From assembly GCA_963730225.1 (NCBI GenBank), contig CAVSQX010000004.1, positions 930,001-994,000 of the forward strand: a DNA stretch of 64,000 nucleotides, read 5' to 3'. Positions within the stretch are counted from its first letter, which is position 1, and every line of letters begins with the position of its first letter. Below are positions 51,184 to 59,613 of the stretch, one piece after another. A program made the position numbers and the translations under genes. The notes under the pieces were generated by a model. It saw only the letters and a list, made by a program, of their open reading frames with translations. It was not told the DNA's origin and did no database searches. Source of the stretch: CAVSQX01 sp963730225 (GTDB lineage: Bacteria; Planctomycetota; Phycisphaerae; Tepidisphaerales; Tepidisphaeraceae).

Positions 51184-52428
51184 TTACCCAGATTCCGCAT
51201 TCAACCGGGGCGATCGGTGTAACCCGATGGAAATGACAGATGATGCGATTACGCTCAAGCCGATCAGGCTTGCCACGGTGATCGCGCTCAGGGCGATGCC
51301 GGTGGGATGCAGGGCGTGGGCTGCCGCGGCGGCGGCGGTGCCGACGGAGGAGCCGAAGCCGATCAGCGCTTCGTGATATCCGCCGTGCTCGGTGCTGCCC
51401 TGGCTGAGAACCATTCCGAAATAGAGGCTGGCGGAATAGATCAACCCCATCGACGCTCCCAGCAGAATCTGCCACAGCATCATCGAAAGCAGATTCACCC
51501 AATGCGGGAAGTTTACGCCGGCCAAATCGCCGGGCCGAATCCCAACGCCGAGGAAAGCGACCAGCATGACGATGGCCGCCAGCAACATCAGCCGGGGACG
51601 GGTGTGCCAGAAGACGGTCATGCCCAGGAGCAAGAACGTCCCAAAACGTGCAACCAGCCACACGCTGCCGACGATGGTTCGCCATTGCGTATCCAGCGGC
51701 CGCAGCACTGGCAGCGAGGGCATCATCGCCGAAAGGCTGTAGACGGCCACGTACGATGCGGGCATGGCAATGCGGGCGAGCCACAGAGCGCGAGTGCGCA
51801 TCGGAATCAATTCGGGCTCGGGCTCTAGGTGAGCCGCGGCGGTCGAGCGGGCAAATGAATCACCGCTGAAGATCACCAGGACGGCCATCAAGGTGTTTCC
51901 GATTGCCGCCAGCAGAAACAACCCGGCGGGCCAATTCTGAATCACGGTGCCGCACAGGGCGACGGTGACGGCGCCGGTGGATGACCAGACGAGGTTGTAC
52001 GCGCTGAGTCGGCGCGACAATCGCGCCCCGCTAACACCGGCGGAGGTGAGACTTTCCAGCACCGGCCACTGCGTTGCGCTGACGGCCGAGTAGATCAGCA
52101 GGGCCGCGGCGATAACCGAGGGGCGAAACGAAACCATCGCGGCGATCGCCAGGGCGATCATCAGCAATTGCGCCGTCAGCAGCGCCCCGCGGGGACCCAA
52201 TCGCCGGCTGAGCGTGTCGGCCGATAACGCGCCCAGCACATAGAACGCTCCCTGCCCGCTGGCCAGCAGCAGGTTCTGCGTCAGCGTCCAACGAAACTGT
52301 TGTTGGGTGAAAAAGAAGATGCCGACGAGCATCAGGTTGGCGGAGATCGAGCCGATTCCCTGCACCGAATAAACGGGCCAGATCGCTTTTTCCGTTCGAC
52401 TCGAAAGCTCTGTTTCCATCGTCAGCAT
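51184..52428 (-). CDS. Major facilitator superfamily transporter
   Basis: 414 residues, about 12 predicted helices. The A-type loop 2-3 motif is present as LGALSADTLSRRLGPRGAL. The first helix region is VYSVQGIGSISANLMLVGIF, and the mid-protein cytoplasmic loop is RSTAAAHLEPEPELIPMRTR. Substrate cannot be inferred. The start may be either Met1 or Met4. Confidence 0.85.
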   Translation of the reverse strand: MLTMETELSSRTEKAIWPVYSVQGIGSISANLMLVGIFFFTQQQFRWTLTQNLLLASGQGAFYVLGALSADTLSRRLGPRGALLTAQLLMIALAIAAMVSFRPSVIAAALLIYSAVSATQWPVLESLTSAGVSGARLSRRLSAYNLVWSSTGAVTVALCGTVIQNWPAGLFLLAAIGNTLMAVLVIFSGDSFARSTAAAHLEPEPELIPMRTRALWLARIAMPASYVAVYSLSAMMPSLPVLRPLDTQWRTIVGSVWLVARFGTFLLLGMTVFWHTRPRLMLLAAIVMLVAFLGVGIRPGDLAGVNFPHWVNLLSMMLWQILLGASMGLIYSASLYFGMVLSQGSTEHGGYHEALIGFGSSVGTAAAAAAHALHPTGIALSAITVASLIGLSVIASSVISIGLHRSPRLNAESG

Positions 52429-52514
52429 GTGCAGATTACCTCATCGACAAAAAAATCGACAAACTCGCCGCCGCACCGTGATTTTCGCAAGCGGGATTGG
52501 CCGATGATGCAAAC

Positions 52515-52736
52515 ATGAGTTGTTCCACATCAAATCGGGGCGCGGGAAACACGCGGAATCGAGCGGAGCGAGCGGCGGCAGCGCGGTTATTGGCGATGCT
52601 CAAGACCGGGGCCGACGCCCGATCCCGAAAGATTCGCCAGGTCAAGCGGGCGCTGCGCGTTCTCAGCTATGAGAACGATCTGAAGCTGAGCATCGCGGTC
52701 GATCGAATCGCCGCCGACTTATCCCCCCGGCTCTAG
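52515..52736 (+). CDS. Small basic protein, possibly FlgM-like
   Basis: 73 residues from ATG 52515. The N-terminus is Arg/Ala-rich; the C-terminus ENDLKLSIAVDRIAADLSPR loosely recalls the sigma28-binding end of FlgM anti-sigma factors. No flagellar gene is in the window. It lies just upstream of the cyclase gene in the same orientation (32-base gap). Confidence 0.4.
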   Translation: MSCSTSNRGAGNTRNRAERAAAARLLAMLKTGADARSRKIRQVKRALRVLSYENDLKLSIAVDRIAADLSPRL

Positions 52737-52768
52737 CCGACTTCGCTTTGCCGGTTAAACTTTCCAGG

Positions 52769-54796
52769 ATGCGCATTCCGGTTCGCGTCGCGGCTCACAG
52801 TCCATGGCGAAAGGTGGCGGCGGCGGTCGTCATTTCGCTGATTTGCGTCGGCATCGCCGCGGCCGTGCGTGAAACTTCGCTGGTGCAGCGCATCGGCAAC
52901 GACGTCTTCTACAACTGGTTTTATCGCCAACGGCCCATCGAAGATCGAACGGCCGGCGATACCGTCATCGTGGCGGCCGATCAGAAGAGCCTGGATTTTT
53001 TTGACAAGAACAACCAATGGGGCTGGCCGTGGCCGCGCGTCACGTGGCAGATGGCCTTGATCTATCTACAGAAAGCCGGCGCACGATGCGTGGTGTTCGA
53101 TCTCATTTTCAGCGAAGCCAGCCAGTATCAGCACGAGATGCAGGATGATTCCGCCTTCGCCGACGCGCTGGACAACTGCACGATTCCCGTGGTGATGGCG
53201 ACGGAAGTGAACGCCCAGGGCAAACCCGGGAATTTCGCCCCGCCGGTGCACAAGTCGCTCGCCTTCGGAGCCGTCAACGCCGATCCAAAAAACACGCGCA
53301 ACCGATGGTACAACCCGATCGTCAACGGATATCCAAGCCTGGCGTTGATGGCCCTGGCCAAATCCGGCCAATTGACACCCGACTGGGCCAATGATCCATT
53401 TCTTCTGCACTACTATGGACCAGAACGAGATGCCCAGGGAAAATTCACCTTCCCGACTTTCCCGGCCGACGTGGTCGTCGCCTCGGGATTCGATCCCGAC
53501 CACGATCATGGCCTGCACGATTCGGATTTTCGCGGCAAAATCGTTCTGATCGGCGCAACCGCCGCCGGCACCTACGATCTGAAAGATTCGCCCTACGGCG
53601 TCTATCCCGGCGCGCTTCTCAATGCCACGGCCATCGAGAACATGATCTTCCGCCAGCGGGTTCGGGCGATTCCGGGAATCGGTTTGCTCGCGCTGGCCGC
53701 CGTGGCGTCGTTTGGGGCTTCGCTGGGATCGATTTTTCCGCGGCGATTGTGGCTGAAATTCCTCATCGGGCTGGCGATCGTCGCCGCCGTCGTGCTTCCG
53801 GCGCGATTTCTGTTTTTGCGGCCCGATATCCGCTGGCTCGATCCATCGGCGCCAATCCTGGCGACGGTTCTGGCGATCATTCTGAGTTTGGGATGGAGTT
53901 ATTTCGCGGAAGATCGCCAGGCGAGATTTTTCCTCAAAGCGCTGGGGCAATATCTTTCGCCGCATGTCGCCGCCGAGCTGCGCTCGGAGCCGGACAAGCT
54001 TTCGCTCAGCACCGAGACGCGCGAACTGACGATTTTCTTCAGCGACATCGCCGACTTCACGACCATCAGCGAGCGTCTGAAAGACCGCGTTGGGCCGCTG
54101 CTGAATTTTTATCTGGATGAAATGTCCGAGCCGGTGCTTCAGAGCGACGGGACGCTGGACAAATACATCGGCGATGCGATCGTCTGTTTCTGGAACGCCC
54201 CGCTGCTTCAGCCCGATCACGCCCCGCGGGCCTGCCGGGCGGCGCTGGCGATGAGAAAACGGTTATCGGAAATGCGCGATCGGCTGGCGGAGTTGGGCGA
54301 AGCGGATCTCGAATTCCGAGTCGGAATCAACACCGGGCTGGTTCAGTTCGGCAACATGGGATCGAGCAAAAAATTCAATTACTCCGTGATCGGCGACGCG
54401 GTGAACTTCGCCTCGCGGCTGGAGGGAGCCAACAAATTCTACGGCACGCACCTGATGCTCGGCCAAACGACGGCCGAAATCGTGCGGTCGGATTTTGCGC
54501 TGCGGAAGCTGGACGTGCTGAAAGTGAAGGGAAAGAAATTGCCCGCCACGGTGTTCGAGTTGCTCGGTGAGGGGGCGCCAGCCGCCGCGGTGAGAGGATT
54601 GGTGCAGCGGTACGAGTCGGCGTTTGAGAAATATCAATCGCAGGATTGGCCGGCGTCCGAGCGAATTCTGCTTGAAGTTTTACAGGAATTTCCACACGAT
54701 GGGCCGTCGACGGTGCTGCTGGAGCGCGTGCGGACATACCGGCACGAGCCGCCGGGGCAAAAATGGGACGGCGTGTACGTGGCCAAATCAAAGTGA
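52769..54796 (+). CDS. Adenylate cyclase with CHASE2 sensor
   Basis: 675 residues. One helix near the N-terminus, a periplasmic CHASE2 domain (about 45-290: DTVIVAADQKSLDFFDKNNQ, ARCVVFDLIFSEASQY, DFRGKIVLIGATAAGTYDLK), three helices (about 295-375) and a class III cyclase domain (about 410-590). Catalytic features: metal Asp residues in IFFSDIADFTTISE and YIGDAIVCFW, adenine-selecting Lys in TLDKYIGD, and Asn/Arg in VIGDAVNFASRLEG. The C-terminal tail looks like a half-TPR. ATG 52769; a TTG at 52748 is possible. It heads a three-gene operon with the SH3 and M48 genes. Confidence 0.92.
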   Translation: MRIPVRVAAHSPWRKVAAAVVISLICVGIAAAVRETSLVQRIGNDVFYNWFYRQRPIEDRTAGDTVIVAADQKSLDFFDKNNQWGWPWPRVTWQMALIYLQKAGARCVVFDLIFSEASQYQHEMQDDSAFADALDNCTIPVVMATEVNAQGKPGNFAPPVHKSLAFGAVNADPKNTRNRWYNPIVNGYPSLALMALAKSGQLTPDWANDPFLLHYYGPERDAQGKFTFPTFPADVVVASGFDPDHDHGLHDSDFRGKIVLIGATAAGTYDLKDSPYGVYPGALLNATAIENMIFRQRVRAIPGIGLLALAAVASFGASLGSIFPRRLWLKFLIGLAIVAAVVLPARFLFLRPDIRWLDPSAPILATVLAIILSLGWSYFAEDRQARFFLKALGQYLSPHVAAELRSEPDKLSLSTETRELTIFFSDIADFTTISERLKDRVGPLLNFYLDEMSEPVLQSDGTLDKYIGDAIVCFWNAPLLQPDHAPRACRAALAMRKRLSEMRDRLAELGEADLEFRVGINTGLVQFGNMGSSKKFNYSVIGDAVNFASRLEGANKFYGTHLMLGQTTAEIVRSDFALRKLDVLKVKGKKLPATVFELLGEGAPAAAVRGLVQRYESAFEKYQSQDWPASERILLEVLQEFPHDGPSTVLLERVRTYRHEPPGQKWDGVYVAKSK

Positions 54797-54804
54797 GGTT
54801 TGCG

Positions 54805-55317
54805 ATGATCGGATTTTTAAGAAATCGCCGTTGGCTGATGCGAGCGGTGCTGGCGGCATCGGGAATCGGCGTGATCGGTGTGGCGGTGGTGCTGGCGGAT
54901 GACGTGTGGGTCAATACGCCGGTCGCTACGCTGCGCGGCGGGCCCAATGGAATGTACCCAGTAGTCGCCAGCGTGCCACAGGGAACGCAGTTGACGGTGG
55001 TTGAGCAGAAAACCGTCGGCGCGGCGGTCTGGTATCACGTGCAATATCAGGGGCAGGATGGTTGGCTCGCTCAGAGCAGCTTGTCTACCCGGCAGGTCGG
55101 CGGCGAGGAATTTGCCGGAGTGCACGACACGAATTCTTCAGGCACCGAAAATTCCAACGCCGGCAAAGGCTTCACCGCGATCGATTTTGCCAACTCCAAG
55201 GGATACAGCATGGTTCCGCTGACAACCCTGGAAGCGAACGTGAAAGCCGCGGTTTCTCCGGATGATTTTGAGAAGTTCATGGCGGCCGGACAAATCGGCG
55301 ATTCCAAACCGCAATGA
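54805..55317 (+). CDS. Exported bacterial SH3-domain protein
   Basis: 170 residues. Signal anchor (RAVLAASGIGVIGVAVVLAD), then one SH3b domain (TPVATLRGGPNGMYPVVASV, LTVVEQKTVGAAVWYHVQYQ, DGWLAQSSLST) and a Ser/Asn-rich linker with a short helical end. SH3b domains bind cell-wall peptides or partner proteins. GAGG precedes ATG 54805. Its stop overlaps an ATG at 55314, just before the M48 start. It is flanked by the cyclase (8-base gap) and the M48 peptidase. Confidence 0.82.
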   Translation: MIGFLRNRRWLMRAVLAASGIGVIGVAVVLADDVWVNTPVATLRGGPNGMYPVVASVPQGTQLTVVEQKTVGAAVWYHVQYQGQDGWLAQSSLSTRQVGGEEFAGVHDTNSSGTENSNAGKGFTAIDFANSKGYSMVPLTTLEANVKAAVSPDDFEKFMAAGQIGDSKPQ

Positions 55318-55325
55318 GGAAGATC

Positions 55326-55727
55326 ATGAAGACGAAACATTGGTTCGCGGCGGCGGCGGTGATTGGCATGGCCGTGATTATCGGCTGCGATGCGGTTCAG
55401 CAAATTGGACAAAACATCGGCGGACCGGTCGGTGGTGTGATCAGCGGCGCAGCCGTCGCAAGCAAAGCGGCGACGCTCGATGAAAAAGACGAAGCGGCGT
55501 ACGGCCGATCGTTCGCCGTGGCCGCAACTAACACCTATCCACCAGCCACGGATCGCGCGACTTTGGCGTACGTGAATTACATCGGGCAGACGCTGGTTCT
55601 CGTGCTGCGCCAAGCCCGATCGGCATTATCTCTACGGCGTTTTGGACAGCAGAAAGGTCGGCGCGTTCTCCGGACCCGATGGCTACATCTTCATCACCCG
55701 CGGTGCGCTGGATTTTGCCAAAAATGA
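55326..55727 (+). CDS. M48 metallopeptidase lipoprotein, N-terminal fragment
   Basis: Lipoprotein signal with lipobox IIGC, then a glycine-rich segment and DEKDEAAYGRSFAVAATNTY and TLAYVNYIGQTLVLV, typical of periplasmic M48 (BepA/LoiP-like) proteins. After about 55605 this frame becomes basic nonsense. The sequence continues sensibly in the next frame as AKPDRHYLYGVLDSRKVGAF. A one-base shift splits the gene. ATG 55326 is preferred because GAGGAAG lies five bases before it. Confidence 0.78.
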   Translation: MKTKHWFAAAAVIGMAVIIGCDAVQQIGQNIGGPVGGVISGAAVASKAATLDEKDEAAYGRSFAVAATNTYPPATDRATLAYVNYIGQTLVLVLRQARSALSLRRFGQQKGRRVLRTRWLHLHHPRCAGFCQK

Positions 55728-56199
55728 ATCCGAGGTCGCCGCCCTGCTGGCTCACGAGATGACCCATGTGCTCGATCGGGACGGATTACATGCGGTTCAA
55801 TCGGAAATGGTGAGCAGCGGGCTGCTGCAAATGGGCGCGTCGGCCGCTCGCATCGATCAGGCGCTGCCAACGCTCGATGCGATGAACGACGACATCCTGC
55901 AAAAAGGCTACGACAAAAGCCAGGAATTCGCCGCCGACAAAGGCGCGGTGCATCTGCTGATCGCCGCCGGCTACGATCCGCACGGGCTGCTGAATTATCT
56001 CAAGCGGATGGATGCCATGGGCAACGTGGATAACGGCGGCGGGATGATGAGCACCCACCCCGGCACGCACGAACGCATCGGCAAAGTGCAAAAGGAAATC
56101 GACGACTCCGGCCACCACGGCGGGGCCACGCTGGAAGATCGCTTCCTGGCCACCGTGCATCCGCAGGTGACGATGGTTCAGCCCGGCGGCGACATCTGA
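55642..56199 (+). CDS. M48 metallopeptidase, catalytic fragment
   Basis: Catalytic zinc motif HEMTH in AALLAHEMTHVLDRDG, preceded by FSGPDGYIFITRGALDFAKN, and the third ligand Glu in QEFAADKGAV. The C-terminus has STHPGTHERIGKVQKEIDD, the conserved HP-x-H motif near the active site. Homology begins upstream of the start codon given here, at about 55605, in frame with the N-terminal fragment after a one-base shift. Together they make a protein of about 290 residues. Confidence 0.82.
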   Translation: MDSRKVGAFSGPDGYIFITRGALDFAKNESEVAALLAHEMTHVLDRDGLHAVQSEMVSSGLLQMGASAARIDQALPTLDAMNDDILQKGYDKSQEFAADKGAVHLLIAAGYDPHGLLNYLKRMDAMGNVDNGGGMMSTHPGTHERIGKVQKEIDDSGHHGGATLEDRFLATVHPQVTMVQPGGDI

Positions 56200-56292
56200 T
56201 AACGCCGGTCTGTCAAACGGCATCATCGCCGCTGCTACCAAATGCGTGACCATCCTCGGCCAATTTCTTTTCCGCTTCGATGGCCTGCTATG

Positions 56293-56298
56293 TATAAT
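56293..56298 (+). promoter_or_regulatory. TATAAT -10 element of parDE
   Basis: Consensus TATAAT at 56293-56298. No convincing -35 box lies 17 bases upstream (TTCCGC). The element overlaps an alternative parD start codon (ATG 56290), which argues for the GTG start at 56317. Confidence 0.5.
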
Positions 56299-56316
56299 GA
56301 TCTTACGAGGTATCCG

Positions 56317-56586
56317 GTGAATGTCCTGCTGAAACCTGAACTTGAGCGATTTGTCGCCGAAAAGCTGCAAGCCGGCCAATATGCCAGCGCGAGCGATGTG
56401 GTCAACGAAGCACTACAAATCCTCAAAGAACAGGAGGTCTTTACCCCCTCGCATGAGGCCTATCTGCGAACCGAGCTGCGCCGGGGACTGGAGCAGTTAG
56501 ATGCCGGTCTTCGTGCCGATTTTGATGCGGCAAAAATCATTTCCGAGGAGCGCCGGCAGTTGTCCGATGAAAAAAGGACTTCCTGA
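56317..56586 (+). CDS. parD: ParD-family antitoxin
   Basis: 89 residues from GTG 56317, with GAGG seven bases upstream. Ribbon-helix-helix antitoxin: VNVLLKPELERFVAEKLQAG, YASASDVVNEALQILKEQEV, then a charged helix that should bind the toxin. Antitoxin of the adjacent RelE/ParE-type toxin, overlapping its start by one base (TGATG). It probably represses its own promoter, whose TATAAT lies just upstream. Confidence 0.87.
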   Translation: MNVLLKPELERFVAEKLQAGQYASASDVVNEALQILKEQEVFTPSHEAYLRTELRRGLEQLDAGLRADFDAAKIISEERRQLSDEKRTS

Positions 56587-56885
56587 TGCCCCGGATCTAC
56601 CGTTCGCCACTGGCGGATGAAGATTGCCGGCGAATCTGGCGCTATATCGCAGCCGACAATCCCGACGCCGCCGACCGGCTGTTGCTTGCCATCGCCTCCA
56701 AGCTTGATTTGTACGCTCAATATCCGCAAATGGGCCAATTGCGCGATCGGCTGGCGGCGGGCCTGCGAAGCTTCCCACTGGGCGCGTACTTGGTGTTCTA
56801 TCGTCCTGTCGCCGATGGAATCGAAGTGGTCCGCGTCCTGCACGGAGCCCGGCGACTCGAGGACCTGTTCCGCGAGAAGAAATAA
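56586..56885 (+). CDS. parE: ParE/RelE-family toxin
   Basis: 99 residues. YRSPLADEDCRRIWRYIAAD, AQYPQMGQLRDRLAAGLRSF and YLVFYRPVADGIEVVRVLHG followed by ARRLEDLF are the core of ParE toxins. Members act on DNA gyrase or, in RelE relatives, on translating mRNA; the target here is not determined. Translationally coupled to parD. Confidence 0.88.
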   Translation: MPRIYRSPLADEDCRRIWRYIAADNPDAADRLLLAIASKLDLYAQYPQMGQLRDRLAAGLRSFPLGAYLVFYRPVADGIEVVRVLHGARRLEDLFREKK

Positions 56886-57157
56886 GGTATGCGATTCGTT
56901 GGGACATTGGAGGTTGCAATAGAATTGGAGCCTGTCGAGACAACACCGCAACGCGCCGAGCGGCTTGATTTTATCCCCCTCAACCGCGCCAATGACCGCC
57001 ACGGGCCTGCCTATTACTCCGAAGGTGGCGGAACTCGCCGATTCTGCACGTAACCGATGGAATTGGCAGGTTGGCGCACTTAACAAAAAGCGTCAAATCC
57101 TGTCCACCGCGCCCGCCCGTCGAGAAGAATTTCCGTCGCAGAAGACCGTTTCTGCAT

Positions 57158-58114
57158 TCAACCAGAGCTCGCCTGATCGGCCAGATCGGCGAAGAGCGCA
57201 TCGACAAACCGATTCGGATCGAACGTCTCGATATCCTCCGGCGTTTCGCCCAGGCCGACGAATTTCACGGGGATGTTCAGCCGATCGCGGATCGACATCA
57301 CCACGCCGCCGCGGGCGGTGCCGTCGAGTTTGGCGAGGAAAATTCCCGTCACGTTGATGGCCGACTTGAAATGCTCGGCCTGCAAAATCGCGTTCTGGCC
57401 GGTCGTCGCATCCAGAACCAGCAGCACTTCGTGCGGAGCGCCTTCGATTCGCCGGGCGACGACATCGCGGATTTTGGTCAGCTCGCGCATCAGATTCTGC
57501 TGCGTGTGCAGCCGGCCGGCGGTGTCGACGATCAGCACGTCGATGCCGCGGCTCTTGGCGGCTTCGCAGGCATCGTACGCCACGGCGGCCGGATCAGCGC
57601 CCATTTTGTGTTTGACGATCTCCACGCCGATGCGATCGGCCCAAATGGTCAGTTGATCGACGGCGGCGGCGCGGAACGTGTCGCTGGCGCAGACCAGCAC
57701 TTTTTTGTGCAGCTGGTTTTTCGCCAGCCACGCCAGCTTGGAAATGCTCGTGGTTTTGCCCGCGCCGTTGACGCCGGCGACGAGAATCACCGTCGGGCCT
57801 GGCTCGGCAAATTTGAGTTCGCGCGATTCCGGCGATCCCCAGCCGGCGATCATCTGCTCCTTGACGATGCGCTCGGCATCTTCGCCGTTGCGGATTTTTC
57901 CCTGCCGCCAGCGATCGCGGATTTCCTCGACGATTTTCCGCACATTCGCCAGGCCCAGATCGCCCTGGAGGAATTTTTCCTCCATTTCGGTCAGGAACTG
58001 CTCGTCGATCTGCCGGCCGGGGATGAAGAGGGTGCGAACGTCGGTGCTCAGGACGACGGCGGTTTTTTTTAACGCGCCTTTGAGCTTGTCGAGGGTTTTG
58101 GAGAAGAAAGCCAT
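57158..58114 (-). CDS. ftsY: Signal recognition particle receptor FtsY
   Basis: 318 residues: N-domain helical bundle (FLTEMEEKFLQGDLGLANVR), then GTPase G-domain with ILVAGVNGAGKTTSISKLAW, the insertion-box region VLVCASDTFRAAAVDQLTIW, DVLIVDTAGRLHTQQNLMRE, LVLDATTGQNAI, LAKLDGTARGGVVMSI and KFVGLGETPEDIETFD. Receives ribosome/SRP complexes at the membrane. No long acidic A-domain. ATG 58114 was chosen; the upstream 13 codons lie in repeat copy 4. Last gene of ribH-nusB-ftsY. Confidence 0.95.
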   Translation of the reverse strand: MAFFSKTLDKLKGALKKTAVVLSTDVRTLFIPGRQIDEQFLTEMEEKFLQGDLGLANVRKIVEEIRDRWRQGKIRNGEDAERIVKEQMIAGWGSPESRELKFAEPGPTVILVAGVNGAGKTTSISKLAWLAKNQLHKKVLVCASDTFRAAAVDQLTIWADRIGVEIVKHKMGADPAAVAYDACEAAKSRGIDVLIVDTAGRLHTQQNLMRELTKIRDVVARRIEGAPHEVLLVLDATTGQNAILQAEHFKSAINVTGIFLAKLDGTARGGVVMSIRDRLNIPVKFVGLGETPEDIETFDPNRFVDALFADLADQASSG

Positions 58115-58119
58115 GGGGG

Positions 58120-58266
58120 AAATTCGAAGTACGAAATTCGAAATTCGAATCAATGACGAATGTTCGAATGACGAAACGGGATGCGAGCAAGCCGTCGTCG
58201 TTTGGTTATTGGGTCATTGGTTATTTGAGCATTGATTCGTCATTCGAATTTCGTCATTCGAATTTT
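58120..58266. repeat. Dispersed TTCGAA-rich inverted repeat, copy 4
   Basis: Fills the gap between nusB and ftsY. The left arm (AAATTCGAAGTACGAAATTC and onward) is identical to copy 2 over about 40 bases. The right arm (ATTGATTCGTCATTCGAATT and onward) is its imperfect reverse complement. Confidence 0.85.
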
Positions 58267-58673
58267 TCCATCTTCCCCGTTTCCTTCAACACCGCATCCA
58301 AAACCCCATTCACAAATGCCGGGCTCTGCTCGGTGGAAAAAGCCTTGGCCATTTCGATGGCTTCGTCGATGACGACTTTCGGCGGCGTGTCGGTGCTGGT
58401 CATTTCCCAGACCGCCAGGCGGATGAGATTGCGATCGACGCCGGGTTGGCGGCGCGGGGGCCATTGCGGGGCGAGCCGTTCGATGCGCTGATCGATGGCC
58501 GCTCGCTGCTCCCAGGCGCCGGCGGCCATGTCGAGGGCGGCACGATGAACTTCGGGTTCGTCGCTGTGGTCGGCGGCCACCCGCATCGCCAGATCGCGGT
58601 CGGCGGCCTCCTGCATGTCCCAGAGGAACAGAATCTGCATGGCGATTTCGCGGATTTTCCGTTTGCGCAACAT
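58254..58673 (-). CDS. nusB: Transcription antitermination factor NusB
   Basis: 139 residues, all-helical RNA-binding antitermination factor for rRNA operons. RKRKIREIAMQILFLWDMQE at the N-terminus, RLAPQWPPRRQPGVDRNLIR and LAVWEM in the middle, and VVIDEAIEMAKAFSTEQSPA then FVNGVLDAV at the end are diagnostic. It follows ribH, as in many bacteria. The last codons overlap repeat copy 4. Confidence 0.94.
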   Translation of the reverse strand: MLRKRKIREIAMQILFLWDMQEAADRDLAMRVAADHSDEPEVHRAALDMAAGAWEQRAAIDQRIERLAPQWPPRRQPGVDRNLIRLAVWEMTSTDTPPKVVIDEAIEMAKAFSTEQSPAFVNGVLDAVLKETGKMEKFE

Positions 58674-58720
58674 CCGTGGTGAAGTATAGCCCGAATTGGC
58701 CCGGCGTGAATCAGGCGGGG

Positions 58721-59203
58721 TTAAATCGATTTGATGCGGCGCATGACGGCGATCATTTCGGCGGCGGCGTCGGCGGCACGCTGGCCGGCGTGGCCGTGGG
58801 AGCCGCCGATGCGATCCAGGGCCTGCTGATGGGTGTCGGTGGTCAGCACGCCGAAAATGACGGGCAGACCGGTTTCAATCGCGACCTGCTGAATGCCGCG
58901 GGCCGATTCGCCGGCGACGTAATCGAAGTGCGGCGTATCGCCGCGGATGACGCAGCCCAGGCAAATCACGGCGGCGAATTTTCCGCCGCGCGCCAATGCC
59001 GCGGCGGCGACGGGCAGCTCAAAAGCGCCCGGTACACGGTGAATCTCGATTCGATCTTCCCCCAGACCCAACTCGGCCAATCGGGCACGGCAGCCGCGCA
59101 GCAGCTCATCGACAATCTCGCCATTGAACCGGGCGGCGACGACGGCGATGGCCGCATCCGGTGGGATTGACGGCGACAGCGATTCTGGAAACTGATTCGC
59201 CAT
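58721..59203 (-). CDS. ribH: 6,7-dimethyl-8-ribityllumazine synthase
   Basis: Penultimate step of riboflavin synthesis. 160 residues. AIAVVAARFNGEIVDELLRG, the substrate loop RVPGAFELPVAAAALA, CLGCVIRGDTPHFDYVAGES with the catalytic His (the consensus H-x-E is H-F-D here), and PVIFGVLTTDTHQQALDRIG. ATG 59203. Other rib genes are not in the window. Confidence 0.95.
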   Translation of the reverse strand: MANQFPESLSPSIPPDAAIAVVAARFNGEIVDELLRGCRARLAELGLGEDRIEIHRVPGAFELPVAAAALARGGKFAAVICLGCVIRGDTPHFDYVAGESARGIQQVAIETGLPVIFGVLTTDTHQQALDRIGGSHGHAGQRAADAAAEMIAVMRRIKSI

Positions 59204-59210
59204 GACGAGT

Positions 59211-59290
59211 GCCTATTGCGTAGTGATTATTGCGTAACAGTTCTTTCTTCTTCTAATAGGCAACAGGAAATAGGCAATAGGCAATAATCT
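59211..59290. repeat. Intergenic short-repeat stretch (TAGGCAA / ATTGCGTA)
   Basis: Three TAGGCAA words and two ATTGCGTA words in an AT-rich gap between ribH and the UbiA-like gene. The two halves are imperfect inverted copies (CTATTGC against GCAATAG). It is probably a decayed mobile-type palindromic element. Confidence 0.4.
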
Positions 59291-59297
59291 ACCTTCC

Positions 59298-59613
59298 ATG
59301 CTCGGCCCTGTCTCTCAGCGCATTTTGACCGTTCTGCAACTGACGCGGATGGCGTTGGTCTTCACGGCCATCGCCGACGGGGCGGCGGAAGTGCTGATGC
59401 GCGCCTCGGCCAACGGGTCGTGGCGAGCTAGCGGACTTGACCTGGCCCGGCTGGGGGCGATGGCGATCACGTCGATCGGGCTTTACGGGTTTGGCATGAG
59501 CCTCAACGACATCATCGACCACCGCCGCGACAGCCGGCTGGCAGCGCACCGTCCGCTGCCCAGCGGAAGAATCGGGCTGCATACCGCGGCACGTTGTTTG
59601 CGCGGGGCTGGGA
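59298..59613 (+). CDS. UbiA-like prenyltransferase, N-terminal fragment
   Basis: The first Asp-rich motif is present in LNDIIDHRRDSRLAAHRPLP followed by SGRI, with membrane helices before it (LGAMAITSIGLYGFGMS). After about 59595 the frame turns into Gly/Arg-rich nonsense and stays open without meaning for a long distance. The protein continues in the next frame. One extra base (or two lost) near 59592-59601 explains this. Confidence 0.72.
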
